64,000 nt of DNA from Haplomitrium mnioides (lineage: Eukaryota > Marchantiophyta > Haplomitriopsida > Calobryales): NCBI GenBank assembly GCA_049999725.1, contig JBNGIS010033819.1, positions 1-64,000 on the forward strand, written 5' to 3'. The position numbers were made by a program, and so were the translations under genes. Below are positions 36,226-48,290 of this stretch, piece by piece; position 1 is the stretch's first letter; each line of letters starts with the position of its first letter. The notes beneath the pieces were generated by a model. The model was given only the letters and a program-made list of their open reading frames with translations. It had not been told where the DNA came from and did not search any database.

Positions 36226-38149
36226 TGCAACTCTAATCAACTATGAATCTCAAGTATTCTTCTACTAGTCTACGAATCTAACTGAGCTAGCTACTACTAT
36301 GCTCACACTCTACCATTCACCACCAACCTCCCTACTTTGAGTAATCTCAATAGCGGATCTACACGTGCAATACATCAAACACCACCTAGCACCAATAGGA
36401 AGCAAACACTCCCACATCACTCAGCCCACACACCACAGCTAGATATTTTTCCCACGTTTTCCCACCTCCATCGCTAGAGGGTCTTGGATTCACTCCCACA
36501 AGATCCAAAGAGGATAGATTAACTTCCACCCCTGAAAGACAGTCCTCTTGACTACTAGCCAACCCACTCCACCGAGAACCTTGAAAGGATTTTCTACAGA
36601 GTGTGGGGGCACTAACGTGGTCACTCCTCCTTTTAGCTTAAAAATTGAAGGTTGCACTAGTAGTGCCCTCCAAGCCTTATTGGGATTGATGCTCCTCCAC
36701 AAAGCAACACTAAGACGACACAATGACCCACTCCTTGGCTGCCTCTCACAAATTCTAGGCAGAAGGAATCCTCCTCTTTTTCAAGCATCAATCCACCTTC
36801 GAATGTTGGTTTTCTTTCCAGAATGAGTATACCTGGATCACCTGAGCCTCCTGAGTCTCGCCCCCATCAATTCTCAGTACCCCTCCAGTTCACCTCCATT
36901 ATTAATGGCCCTCTCGCAACTTGCTTCAATTGAAACGTCACTAGAATTCCCCCCTCTATCCCTCGCTGCATTCCTTGCACAAGATAATCAACCTATCACA
37001 TTTTGAAGCGAGACAATCTGTACTCCATGCTTGTTTCCCTTCGATCTTGATTTTCCATCCCTACCACTGCTTAGCAGTTCTAGTTTTTCTTCATCTAACA
37101 ATAACGAGGAGGGTCATGCCTATTAACATATAGTTCCATAGTCCTTTCTTAGTTCTTGGGTGTAACCGTTTTCTGGTGTGATGATACCTATCTCGATGGT
37201 GCCGATGATCGGCTTGATCCGATGAAGACAGGATCATCGCAGAATCTATGAGTTGATATGATGAAGAGGCCATCGGCCATCCGATGGAAATACAAACGAC
37301 TCGAATCTGAAAAAGAGTATTGAGATAGACCCGATAAACCCGATTGGTTCACACCGTCCAAGGTAGATCCCGATCAACGATGGATCCTGGTAATTGACAG
37401 CAAACCCGATGGTCAACTCCAATAGTTGACTTCTTCCGATGGAGCATTGCTCGACGCCATCTTCATAGCAAAAGTTGGACTGCCATACAAAAAGTACAAG
37501 TTTGGTATAGTCAACTCCGATGCTTTGACCAACCTCGATAGTACCAAAAAACCTTCGATAGAAGAAAGACTTCGGAAGACTGAAACCCTGTTTGGACCCC
37601 AATAAAGCCCATTAGCAATTGATTGGTCTGCGTATCCTTTGACCCCTCAAGTGTTGTCGATGCCTTCCAATGGTCGTCGTATTCTTCATTCTTCCTCATC
37701 GCCTTTGATTCCGATCACGCTAGGAGCGCCTTCTCTACTTCTTGCTAATGAGCCCTGCGACTACTTTGACAGCCAAGAATTAAGGGTGTAGCTCCTTGTG
37801 CTACCTTAGGCTCCTTTTCCATCATCAAGTCGTTGATTCTACTCGTGCTCTTCCGATCTCCGTCTCCTAACCCTGAATTGTCTCCTCCTCAGATCGCTTT
37901 ATCCTAAACCTCTTTGCAAGGCTCTTTGTAGTTTCTTTGGAGTGTGTCTCGTTCGTCTTTCATCTAGGTCCTGATTTCTTTGTTCCAATGCCCTTCTAGA
38001 TATGTAGTTGAACGATCCCCTCTCTAGATCACCAATGTTGGAGACTCCAATGCCTCTAGAATATCTTCACATCGAAAAGCAAAGAAATGCTCTAATGATG
38101 CTTCTAAATTTTCAAAGTTTTCATTAGTGCCTCAATTCACTGGCTGATA
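36226..38149 (-). repeat. 5' LTR of element B
   Basis: Aligns with 10,470-12,415. The shared right end (CATTAGTGCCTCAATTCACT) precedes the terminal GGCTGATA and then the TAAGA flank. An inverted TTGAC pair lies at 37,412-37,430. No poly-C run here. Confidence 0.85.
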
Positions 38150-38154
38150 TAAGA

Positions 38155-39011
38155 TGTCTTTCAACTATCATAGTAATTATATATAGTGTAGCAAGGTAGA
38201 GAACCTAGAACATTGCTTTCTATATATGGACCCTACCAAGAGTTTAGAAGTATTTTTGAGTTGAAAGTGAAACCTACAAGTGGAATTGTTTCCAAATAAT
38301 GGAAACATTAAAGGTGAACTTAGGAGCTTAGACAAAAATGACTCTTACATTCAATGTTGTTAGTAACGTGGAATCAAAATGATTAGTTGATCATATTCTC
38401 ATTAAAAATGGCTCAATACTTACCTTATTCAAACACTAAACTAAAATTAAAACATTTCTATGAATCACATTAGCATTGCAATTTTCATGTTTAATTCATG
38501 AAAATTATGTTCAATTGCAATTTAAATTACAAAAATATTTGTTGTTGTAGAACGTTGAGAATTTTTAGTGAATGTACAAGTAATTGAAGTGCTTGATCAT
38601 TTCTAGAATTTTGTTTAGTATTCTATTTGAACATTTTTTTTTTGGAATGGTTGCAATCTTAGTCATTTTTAATCAACAAAAGAGTACATTTCTAGCATTT
38701 TGATTACACCATTCACAAAGTGGTAGCTATTTGTTGAAATGTTGGTGCTATCTATTTTGGCCATGAGCTTGCACTTTTTAATGCTTATATCTATTGTCAT
38801 TGCGTTCCTCCCTACTTAAAAAGTGACAAATGTGAAAGATCCTTACCCAAAACTATGATCAAGATGCATGTTGTGAAGATGTGAAAATTTTCTCATTTGG
38901 CAATTTAGTTTGAGAAAATATCTCATTTAGCAATTTAGTTTGAGTGGCATTTAATAAAGATTTTCAACACAAACATCTATGTAAGTGATTTTCTAGTGAC
39001 ACTCTGTGTCT
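38155..39011. other. AT-rich spacer with a 30-bp duplication
   Basis: No gene seen. TCTCATTTRGCAATTTAGTT recurs at 38,891 and 38,921 (period 30, two copies). Confidence 0.5.
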
Positions 39012-39370
39012 GTAAAAGAGCTTAAAGATGGACTCAAAACAATTAATAAAATGTCAAGATAGGACATAACTAAATTCCATGTTAGAAAAAAAGTAAAAAG
39101 AATACAATTAAAATCTTAAACCAATTGAAAAAAACTCGTGGATGAAGAGTTGAGAAACGAGGCCCTCTTATTTATACTTGTGGAATCATTGTCACTTCAC
39201 TTATATATTACTTCAAAATCAAGGTAAATTTATCACATGTTGCAATATACAAATAAGCTTCTTATATCTTCTATATCACAAGTAACTTTTTTTAATTTCT
39301 ACCACTTTTTATGAGCACAACTATTTCCTTCATATTTGTGTGTTTTTGACAATATAATATTTACACAAAT
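39012..39370 (-). repeat. LTR-like repeat related to 54.0-54.4 kb
   Basis: Plus strand begins TGTAAAAGAGCTTAAAG and shares with 54,009-54,420 the blocks GTCAAGATAGG/GCCAAGATAAG, CCTCTTATTTATACTTGTGG/CCTCTATATTTTTATTTGTA, GTGTCACTTCAC-like and TTCTACCACTTTT. On the minus strand GTATAAATAAGAGGGC is a good TATA box, so the LTR is minus-oriented. Confidence 0.55.
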
Positions 39371-40489
39371 ACATAGTCCATGTTATTTAATTGATAACAT
39401 CCTTGTCATAGCAGATATTGTCTAACAATCAAACAATACTTTGAGCATTCACAAGGTTAAGAGAAAACTCCCAAGAAAAGTCATGATGTGTACAACTTTT
39501 TCCAAGACTTTGTATTGGACTTGATAATAGCCACCTCACTTGACAACTTGCTTTGTTTAATGAAATCAACCTAATATTCTTCATGTTCATCAACAATTAT
39601 AAACCAATGAGTGAGTTGCACACATTTTGAAAATAAAGATGTTTTAGAAACAAAAAGATTAAACTTAAACATATAGAAAACATGATGAATTTGAAGATGA
39701 AGAGATTTTAAGTTTCTAAACAACACATGAAATAACTTAAGAGATAGAGAAAAGATCCAATTAAAAATAAAGACAATTAATGCAATTGAATTTCAGAAGC
39801 CAAAAAAAGATCATCGATAAAGAGTAAAATTTGGTTATTGAAAACAAAAGAGAAATCATGACAATGTTTACCAACATATTTAGTTCACAAATTTTGAGCC
39901 ATAGCAAGATGGGTGAGAGCACTTTGCAAAGAAGAAGATAGGCAAGAAAGAAATAGTAAAGTGTTTGGAACAATTTAAGAATGAGAAGAATGAATTATGT
40001 CGGAAATTGCAATAAAGCTACAATGTGTAGTTGGAATGGAAGTGAGAAGATCCTAAATTACATATTTGCAACAAGTAGTAGGAATGAATAGTAGCTATAG
40101 AAGTTGAGATAGTTTTTGATTAGAGGCTTTGTTTTGTTATAAGCTATCACAAGATAAACGAGAGCATGAACATTCTTAAATGTATGTGCCAATCATGAAG
40201 TGTGTTGAAATAACTACTAACCTTGTCCACTCCAAGACTTAGCAAAGCATCTTCTTCAACACAAAGTTGATAGTCTTCATAGAAGATACCATCTCAAATG
40301 GAAAATAAAATGCATTAAACTCACTATATTCTACTTCCAATCATGCTTGAATAAGATTGAAAAAAACATCTTCTTGCAATTTTTGTTAGTAGCTTTTACT
40401 AGTCTCTCTTAAACGTAACATGCAAAGATTTATTGCCTTCAAGGTATCTAACTAGTTTTTATGACAAGGTTTGTGAAACAATACATGCC
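39371..40489. other. AT-rich stretch, no supported gene
   Basis: Possibly the decayed interior of the element whose LTR-like repeat adjoins it; no domain could be read on either strand. Confidence 0.4.
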
Positions 40490-40745
40490 ACACTATTCCA
40501 AGTTTATATTTCTATTTTTAGATAATTTGAGTTTTTGTTTTCTTTTTGAACCTAAGTATAAAAGGCCTTGTATTCCCATCAAAAAGATATCTATTGATGT
40601 CATATGAACCAAACAAGAGCGAAGGTATTGTAGTTCTTGGAGGCGTGTAAATTCCCTATACCCAAAAGTGTATTGGTTGAGATATTGGAAAATTCAACAT
40701 TTGAGTTTCTTAAGAGTTGTATCTGAGAGAAAATCACGTCAAAAG
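40490..40745 (+). repeat. LTR-like promoter repeat, copy 1
   Basis: Homologous to 48,430-48,660 and 52,170-52,400: TTTCTATTTTTAGA, TATAAAAGG (40,557-40,565), ATTGTAGTTCTTGGAGGCGTG, and TTCAACATTTGAGTTTCTTAA at the end. The conserved TATA box and sharp similarity suggest U3/R of a plus-strand LTR family. It lies 1.7 kb before the pol remnant of element E. Confidence 0.6.
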
Positions 40746-42396
40746 ATTCAGATTTCTAATTTGGAGGATTTGTCGCATTTCAGAGTGCTTAAGAGAAATT
40801 TGGTCTGAGAATTGAAAGCACTCATGGTATCTTAAAGTGCTAAATATTTGTGGAGAAGGTCTCTTGAAGATTGTTGTTTTGCAATAAAATTGATAAAAAA
40901 TCTCGAGCAAAGTTCTTAGTTCGTTTTGGTTGTTGAGTCAACTTGGAGAAAGCAAAGAGCTTTTTTAGAGTTCAAACAATTGCAACACATATATGAAGCA
41001 ACAAATATTGCATAAGAAAATTGATTCAAGGATTTCTCTTGTTGAGCCATTGTTGTAGAAAAACGTAGAAAACAAACTCAAAAATCGCAATACAACAAGC
41101 TGTGATTTTGAAGGAGGATTGTGTCAAGAAGATTTATGAGAGATTTTTTGTAGATTGAGAAAATCATCAAAAATAAACGACTTGGATTTCTTTGTTGCGA
41201 TGCAAACGTGGAGCAACATTTGATTGTTGGGAGTATATCATTAAGATTCAAGTTTAGGAATTTTGCGAGCAATTTTGGTGCTTGAATTTTGACATAGGAA
41301 AATTGAGTCTCAACCTTAATCTCTTTGTCAAAGAAAGTCATGCAGCCCGCAACCTCTCTGTTTGTTTCCATCAACAAACAACAGTGGAAAAAGTTGCAAA
41401 GTTTAGGGATTCTTCCCAAAACAACCTCCTCAAAATTTTCTCTAAAAAATATTCAAACACCATATTTGAATTCCCTTGCGTAGAACGAAGGTTGAGTTGT
41501 ATGGATTTGTTTTGTAGAGCTTCTCAAGTATTATTGAAGGCAGCATCTGCAAGTAAAACATACTCCAAGAAAAGTATTTCATCGAAGAATGCCTCACATT
41601 GACTCGAGTAGAGATCTTGTTGAGCACAAACTCCATCACTGAGCAAGGATTTTTTAATTTTATTTCTTGCTTAGATTTTTTGAGGAAAAGTCAAATTGTC
41701 AAATTTTGGCAAAAAAAAAATCACAAGAGAGAGGGGATTTTTTAAATTTTGCAACAACTTGTTGAGCATTGAAATATCTAATTACTTGCTAATTACACAA
41801 TTTTTATTTAAATCCTTGAGCTTGGCTCTATTTTATTTTCTTTGCATTGCATGTTTTTGCGAGGGAATCTCTTCTTGGATCCATGACATTAGCTATGAAG
41901 ATATTTGTACTTAACACATCTCTTGGAGCTTCATTGCCACACAGTGGGAAAGCTTTTTTTTGTGAAGAAAATTCTCAAGAGAATATTATTTTGAGCAGCA
42001 GATGAAGACTATTTAGATAGAAGAAGTTCTAGCATTAAGTTAGTTAGCCACATCCGAGTGCACGAGAGTGGCAGAGTTGTATACAATGTGCTACTTGCTT
42101 TGTTCTAGGATGCAATAACCAATCTATTATGGCTTGAGTTAGCTAGTGTTATGTGAGTTTTACTGCAAAGAGTTATAAGTTCTCACACAAAGTACTAGGG
42201 TGTTTTCTATAAACAATTTCTTAAAATATAATCTCAATGTAAAATATGCAATTTGTATTTCTAAAAAACAATTTTCTTTACAAAAAAAATCACAAACGTA
42301 AAAATTGATGTTTTTCAATACCAAGTCACAAAAAAAATATTTTTGACTACCAAGTGAAACAAGAACTCAGTAGCAATTCTTGGTTCAAAGTAGCGG
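40746..42396. other. Leader-like and repeat-derived region upstream of element E pol
   Basis: No coding domain on either strand; 41,078-41,419 (minus) and 41,282-41,602 (plus) are open but without motifs. 42,220-42,402 is an inverted, diverged copy of about 54,500-54,690 and ends in TTCAAAGTAGCGGTTGTTT, shared with 2,704-2,722. Confidence 0.45.
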
Positions 42397-42960
42397 TTGT
42401 TTATAGAAGAAGAGTTGGAATTAGCTCAATGTTGCACCAATCACAATATGCGATATGATCAAGAGGATGAGAAATCTTTGAGTCATTATTCAAGAAGCCA
42501 TTGGGCTCGAGCTACGAGTGAGACTATAGTGAAGATTGGAGACTTGCTAGATCTAATGATTGTACTAATTAACAATGGATCAGAGATTAATCTTGCCTCA
42601 AAAGATATCTACAAGCAAGAGAAGTGGCCAATCAATACCAATCATAGATGGGTGATTTTGATAGCCAATAATATACAAGGAAAGCTTTTTGAAGCTTGCA
42701 CATATGTGAGAGTGAATGTAGGAGATGTGGTCACAAAGCAAAACTTCTTTGAACAAGAAGGCACTTCTTACCCAATCATTCTTGAGCAGCCTTATATTAT
42801 AGCTTCAAGGATGGAAACAAAAGTGTTGGATGATGGATGAGCATATGCATGGGTAAGAAGTTAGGATGGGAGGAAGGTGGTCCAGTTTTTAATTGTCCAT
42901 GCAAACCATGAGAGGAATAGAGATAACTTGATAAACTATTCTCCTCCTATAGTCACAGAG
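42397..42960 (+). pseudogene. Aspartic protease of gypsy element E
   Basis: 147 open codons holding a retropepsin-like domain: LLDLMIVLINNGSEINLASK, KWPINTNHRWVILIANNIQG, QNFFEQEGTSYPIILEQPYI, ASRMETKVLDDG. After a TGA the frame goes on (VQFLIVHANHERNRDN) to a TAG near 42,970. The catalytic Asp of the D-x-G-[ST] loop is Asn (AAC, 42,571-42,573), a single G-to-A change from GAC. Assigned to the plus-strand element with the RT and integrase remnants downstream. Inactive. Confidence 0.75.
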
Positions 42961-43445
42961 GAGATTTAGGATTTTTTATGAGTGCCACAATAGAGCAACA
43001 CTATGGTGGTACAACCAAAGAGGTGCTCTCACTTCAACAAAAAGTACCTTTTGTACAAGAGTTGTGAAGTATTTTGAGAGTGGATTTGTTGTGTATACAT
43101 AGCTTGTTGATTTGGCTAGATGAGAGAGAAAAGAAATTCAAAGAATTGAAAAAAATTTCAAGAAAAAAGTTGTGTTGGATGAAAAAAAAGAAATCCTCGG
43201 GGTATAAATCGAACAACGAATTGAACATCCTATGGAGCTACTTGCTACTATTGGATTTGGATGTGATGACAAGGTGGTGTGTTCAGAGTTAAGAGAACTC
43301 TATTTGACCATTGAGTCATTTGCAAGATTGGAGGCTGGAGTGGCTACCAAATAAAAAAACAGTAGAAAAGAATGTTAAACCAATAGCTCAGCCTCTTCCC
43401 ACTGATTCGAGTGAGCAAGTTAGAGAAGCTTCAAAATAGAGGAGT
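42961..43445 (+). other. Protease-RT linker of element E
   Basis: Charged, Lys/Glu-rich broken frames (for example DEREKKFKELKKISRKKLCW) between the protease and RT domains; no separate function recognised. Confidence 0.5.
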
Positions 43446-44191
43446 TTGAGAGAGATATCAAAAATTGGGTATAAGTTTGCTCCAACTATGTTGGAGGAAC
43501 TAAAGGTTGGATCAGGAGAGTTTCTCTTGCCTCAAGAAGAAGATGCATTTAGAGAGATGCTCAAGAGTCATGGAAAAGAATTTGCTTTTGAGCCTGAGGA
43601 AATAGGGTGTGTGAGTCTAGATGTGGTTTCACCAATGATTATTTTTACAGTTCTACATGCACCTTGGGATTTGAAGCCAATTCTAGTACTGAGAGCTCAT
43701 CTACCAAAGCTCTTGGATCTCTTAAAAAAAAGAAAATGCAGATGAGGATTTTGGAGCCATCCTTTCATCCATATTCCAGCCAATGGTTTACAGTGTCTAA
43801 GAAAAGCGGGGCACTGCAAATTATTCAAGATATGCACCCAGTAAATCAAATCACCATCTGAAATACATGGGTGGGACCAATTGTTGGAGAGTTTGTAGAA
43901 GGTTTTTTTTAAAGAGCTATCTATTCTATGAGTGATCTCTACTATGGTTTTGACCAATTCTAGATTGCTCAAGGGAGTATAGATATAACAACTATGAGGA
44001 CACCATTGGGTTTATTGAGAATGTGCACTTTACCTCAAGGTGCTACAAACTCTATGGCACATATGATGAATGGGATGAACAAGGTTCTAAGAGAATTTAT
44101 TCCAAAAAAGAATATGCCATTTCTTGATGACATTCCATCTAAAAGATGTATAGAAGAAGACGAGAATGAAGCTTTGGATGAGAGGGGGTGA
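43446..44191 (+). pseudogene. Reverse transcriptase of element E
   Basis: In order: GYKFAPTMLEELKVGSGEFL, LKPILVLRAHLPKLLDLLKK, then after a frameshift near 43,740 ILEPSFHPYSSQWFTVSKKS and LQIIQDMHPVNQITI. Motif A follows as IYSMSDLYYGFDQF, then TTMRTPLGLLRMCTLPQGAT, MAHMMNGMNKVLREFI and motif C as MPFLDDIPSK (Asp codons 44,126-44,131). Both catalytic motifs keep their Asp. It is a different gypsy lineage from A and B and lies on the opposite strand. Stops near 43,862 and 43,910 and frameshifts make it inactive. Confidence 0.85.
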
Positions 44192-44990
44192 TGAAAATTT
44201 GTTTTGGATCATAATTCTGATTGTGATCAAATTTTAAAAAGGCTGAAAGAGGTACACCTGACCTTATCATTGGTGAAATCATCTTTTGGAGTTCATGAGG
44301 TTGTGATTGTTGGGCATCTATATGGCTGGTTTGGCCGAAAACCTGATTAAAAGAAAGTTAATGTCATTCAACGACTAAAGGATACATGTAGCTCAGCTAC
44401 GGAGGTATGCAGATTTTTAGGAGCATGTTTTTTCTACCATATATGGATCCATCATTTCGCACATGTTGCAGATCCTTTGTATGATTTGTTGCGCAAAGGA
44501 AAGGAGTTTTGGTGGGAAGACATCCATACGAGAGATGTACAAAAGCTAAAGAAACTATTATCTTCTTGGCTTGTCATTTGAAGAGTGACTTATGAAAATG
44601 AAATGCTTGTGATATAGACTATAGATGCGAGCGCCATTGCTATAGGATGGGCAATAGAGCAAGATGATGAGGAAGGAAATCGATTTGCAATTCGGTTTGG
44701 AGCCAAAGTGTTGAGCAAACAACAACGAAGTTATTCAAAGGTAAAGAGAGAGAGCTATACAGGGTGGTTATAGCTATGAAAGATGAGAAATATTACCTAA
44801 TTGGATCACCACTGATTGTGGAAATAGATTGCTTACTTTTGTTGGGGATGATTACCAATTACAACACATTTGATATTGCAATGTTGCGCTGAATTGCTTA
44901 TATTAAGTCATTGAATCCAAAATTCAAGTATATAGCAATGAAGGATAATCTTGTGGCAGATTTGTTCTCTCAAGCTTGATATAAGTAAGA
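44192..44990 (+). pseudogene. RT thumb and RNase H of element E
   Basis: Reads on from RT: LKRLKEVHLTLS, RFLGACFFYHIWIHHFAHVA, DPLYDLLRKGKEFWWEDIHT, then RNase H with TIDASAIAIGWAIEQDDEEG (first Asp), SYSKVKRELYRVVIAMKDEK (Glu) and IVEIDCLLLLGM (Asp), and IAYIKSLNPKFKYIAMKDNL at the end. The catalytic residues are kept but stops occur, including one after the AMLR block. It joins directly to the integrase region. Confidence 0.8.
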
Positions 44991-45074
44991 AAATGCAATG
45001 ATTGAGAATATTGATGATGTAGGAACTGAATTTTATTCATGTGAACAAAAAGTAGATAATGAGCAGAAAGAGCC

Positions 45075-46137
45075 ATTAATGGAAGAGCTATAAAAAAGAG
45101 AGTGGCTAGATATTGGCCATTATTTGAGTACCTTGAAAAGGAGACTAGAATGGAGTCAAGCTCAGTTCAAACAAGTGAATTCCTACAATTATTTACTACC
45201 AAGAGGCTACTTATGGAAGAGGGTGAAAGTGGGCTATTAGATACCCAGAAATGGTGGTGTGCAAGAAAGAGTTACAAACCAAATTGCTCAATGATTTTCA
45301 TAGTAGTTTATGAGCTAGACATAGGGAAATCTATGGGACTTTTTCCAAACTAAAAGAAAAATATTGGTGGAGAAACATAACATATACAAGGATGTCGTTG
45401 CATTTGTTGAGTGTTGTCAAATATGCCATATGCATTCTGATATTCGATATAGAGATGGGTTGCATCCAACTTACCCACTTGCTTTACACTATAAGTAGGT
45501 AGTGAATCTAGTTGCTATGCCTCTTGGAGTGTGGAAAATGAAGTATTTGGTCCTAGTTTAAGAAGATCTATCCAATCAAATTGAAGGAAAAGCATTGAGA
45601 ACCAAGGCAATAGAAAATGTTTGTCGGTTCTTATTGGAAGATGTGGTTTCAAGATATGGTTGTGTGGGTAAGCTCACAGCTGATAGGGGAGAATTGAACA
45701 CTCATAAGGTTAGGGATTTCTCTCGGAGATGTGGGATTAAGCTTGCTCTCACTGCAATATATAATCTTGAAGGAAATGCTAAAAGTGAGCGTGAGCAACC
45801 TTCTATTGTCAAGGTTCTTGTCAAAGCATATAAAAGGAGGGCAGGTGAGTGGCTTAGGCTACTACCATTTGCACTTTGGGCTGAAAAAACTACTCAAAGC
45901 TCAGTGACTAGTCATATGCCAGCTGAGTTGATATAGAGGCAAAAACCAATCGTGCATGTTGAAGAGAGCATATTGAGTTGGAGTGTCGTACCTTGGCAAG
46001 ATCAGAAATCGAGAGAGGAGCTTCTTACACTACAAATTCAGCAATTAAAGAGGAGGCCTAAAGATATCCAACTAGCATTGGAAAGGCTGAAAGAGGTAAG
46101 GCTGAAAAAAAAAGATTTGACCAGCAACATAGATTGA
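45075..46137 (+). pseudogene. Integrase of element E
   Basis: RYWPLFEYLEKETRMES leads into a zinc-binding region ending CCQICHMHSDIRYRDG. The core has VVNLVAMPLGVWKMKYLVLV, where the first catalytic Asp is Asn (45,505-45,507) and an upstream Trp is a TAG, then YGCVGKLTADRGELNTH with the second Asp, and YNLEGNAKSEREQPSIVKVL with the Glu. LLPFALWAEKTTQSSVT and SREELLTLQIQQLKRRPKDI follow. Several frames are used. The D-to-N and W-to-stop changes both fit G-to-A transitions. Confidence 0.8.
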
Positions 46138-46466
46138 GGCCGCGTGAGCTACAAGAAAGAGATTGGGTATTGGTTTATTAGAATGGCTTGGATAACCAAC
46201 ATAGTACAATTTTGAAGTTCTTCAAAAGCTCATTTGGACTAAATGTAGTGGCAATTATGCATGACAATGACACAGTTTCATTGAGAGAGTTGGATGGGAC
46301 TTTGGTCAAAGTTCCAATTGCCAAGAAGCGGGTGAAATTATTCAAGAAACGAGACCAAGAAAATGCTTTGGAGGAGATTGGAGTTGATGTGCCAATTTTT
46401 AAAGGAGAAGATAATCTAGAAGAGCAAGAGGAAGAGTTTACTCAAGACGAAGAAGAAACTCTCTAA
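46138..46466 (+). pseudogene. C-terminal tail of element E integrase
   Basis: LDNQHSTILKFFKSSFGLNV, IMHDNDTVSLRELDGTLVKV and PIAKKRVKLFKKRDQ form a small beta-rich C-terminal domain like those following gypsy integrases, then an acidic tail to a TAA at 46,464-46,466. The preceding line RPRELQERDWVLVY is the usual strand before GPY/F. Confidence 0.7.
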
Positions 46467-48290
46467 TGTCGAAAACAATGTCTTCTTTATTTTTGCCTAC
46501 TAGATGATGCACAAGCTCAAAGGAGGTGGATGTCGTATTGTGGTTTGGCTAGAGTGTAAAAAGACATCAAAAGAAGGGAGAAAAACAATCTTCTTATCAC
46601 TGTTAAATTAAGAAAAAATCATAGAAGCAACGATGAAGCACTTTTGAGAACTTTCTAGAACAACATTAGTATATGTGACTATTATATGGAAGATGCTCTA
46701 GATATAGTGAGTAGAGAAGGGATCAGCCTATTAGCTCTTCAAGGATTCTCTGGATTGCATCCAAAGATATTTTGCAAATTAAAAAGAAGAGAGAAGAGGT
46801 AGAAGGGCATGGAGGGATTATTGACAACAATCAACATGAAATCATTGAAAGAGGCATTGGGGAGTTCAAAGGAGGTACAAGATCTATCAAAGCAAGGAGG
46901 TTTGACAGTGGAGCTCAAGTTGCTTATAGGTCAAGACTTTGGCGATGGACAAAGGATTGTTTGTTGCTTCTAACTTTCCTCTTCTAAATCCTTTCTTTGT
47001 TGGTTTGCGAATTATTCATCGAGGTCATTTTTAACAGTAAATTGTCTATCACTTCATTGATAATTTATTGAATTCGGTTATGAACTCAACTATTCTAGTA
47101 CTGTTACCAATTATCACCTACGAGGAGCGATGGGACCTCACAATCTATATTCTATCCTGATTTGGAGTGGAGTTTTCTTGGGTCATCTTCAAATGAGACT
47201 TTGAGTAAATGTTGAATAGTCAACGTAAAAATTTTGAGTGACCTCATCAACTTATCACAAGAGAGCATTTTTCTTTGCTATTACTATCTTATTTGTACTC
47301 TGTTATACAAGAGGATTTACTTCATGTTGTTGTTATAACAAATGAAAAAGGAGTTAACTTTCTTTCAGTAAAAACCCTAAAATGAAGAAAAGAATTGGGT
47401 TAAATTTTATGAAGGTTCAAGGAGTTTTTAGAAGAGGAGAAGTTCAAGCAAGTCAAATATTAAAAGCTCACAAAGAGTAGCATCTCTTGCAAGAAACTTT
47501 GAGTCATTTGGAGTTCTACATAGATATTTATAAGCAATTGAAGACAAAGGGGTTGAACTGAAGATAACTTTACTTTTCTGGTGATTGCGACAATTCTAAA
47601 AGAGTCATGGGAGAAAAAAAAAGCACCATTTGGAAGCTGACAACAAGGGATACCATTTCATATCAAATTGCAAATCATTTGGAGGTAGGGTTGATATGTG
47701 ACAATCAATTAAAGTTGAAATATTATTGAGGTTCTTTAAGTTTCTTTTTCTTTCAACATTAGAATTGAGAATTAATTCCTTATGATAAAAGCAATACAAA
47801 AGCTAAAAGTTTGTAGCAAGCCAGAGTTGAGTTTGAAGAGATTTTCTGTGAAATTTCAAACCAAGATCATTTGAATCATAAGAGTTATAACTTGGGAAAC
47901 TTTATGAGCTTGGTTTTTCAAGCTTTTAAACAACACTTGAGTTTCTATTTGTGGAGAGCATTTTGTTGTGTATTTCCCATTGAAACTTTTGCACAAATTT
48001 TTAAGCAACTTGTGTTCTAGACTGAGAGTAAGAGATCAAAAAAACTAGCAGACCCTACATTATCCTTGACCAAAATTTGAGTACAAAGGAAGGGAAAATT
48101 GCTTACCTATGCTTTTGTTTAATAGGAACTAAAGACACAAAGGTAATAGACACTCAATTGCTGCCTAGCTGCTTCATTGCAGCATTGTAGTCAACAAAGC
48201 TTTTGTCTTTCACACAACCTTCTCCTTAGCCATATACCCTGTGTACTCCCAAACCTAGATTTCTACAACGCAACAACAAGACCACCAACT
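46467..48290. other. No supported gene
   Basis: Probably the untranslated 3' part of element E and unrelated decayed repeat. A 71-codon frame at 46,772-46,987 has no motif. No matching LTR for E could be placed with confidence. Confidence 0.4.

Larger units (their letters stand above)
10107..38154 (-). mobile_element. Element B: outer Ty3/gypsy retrotransposon of a three-level nest
   Basis: B is bounded by LTR copies at 10,112-12,415 and 36,226-38,149 that align over about 1.9 kb. Flanking 5-mers GAAGA (10,107-10,111) and TAAGA (38,150-38,154) match at 4 of 5 bases, consistent with an old target-site duplication. In minus-strand order B holds 5' LTR, gag, protease, [element A], RT fused to integrase, polypurine tract, 3' LTR. 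RNase H is deleted, and the end of the 5' LTR, the primer site and the gag start are lost at about 36,225. Without A and C, about 8 kb of B remains. It is inactive. Confidence 0.85.
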
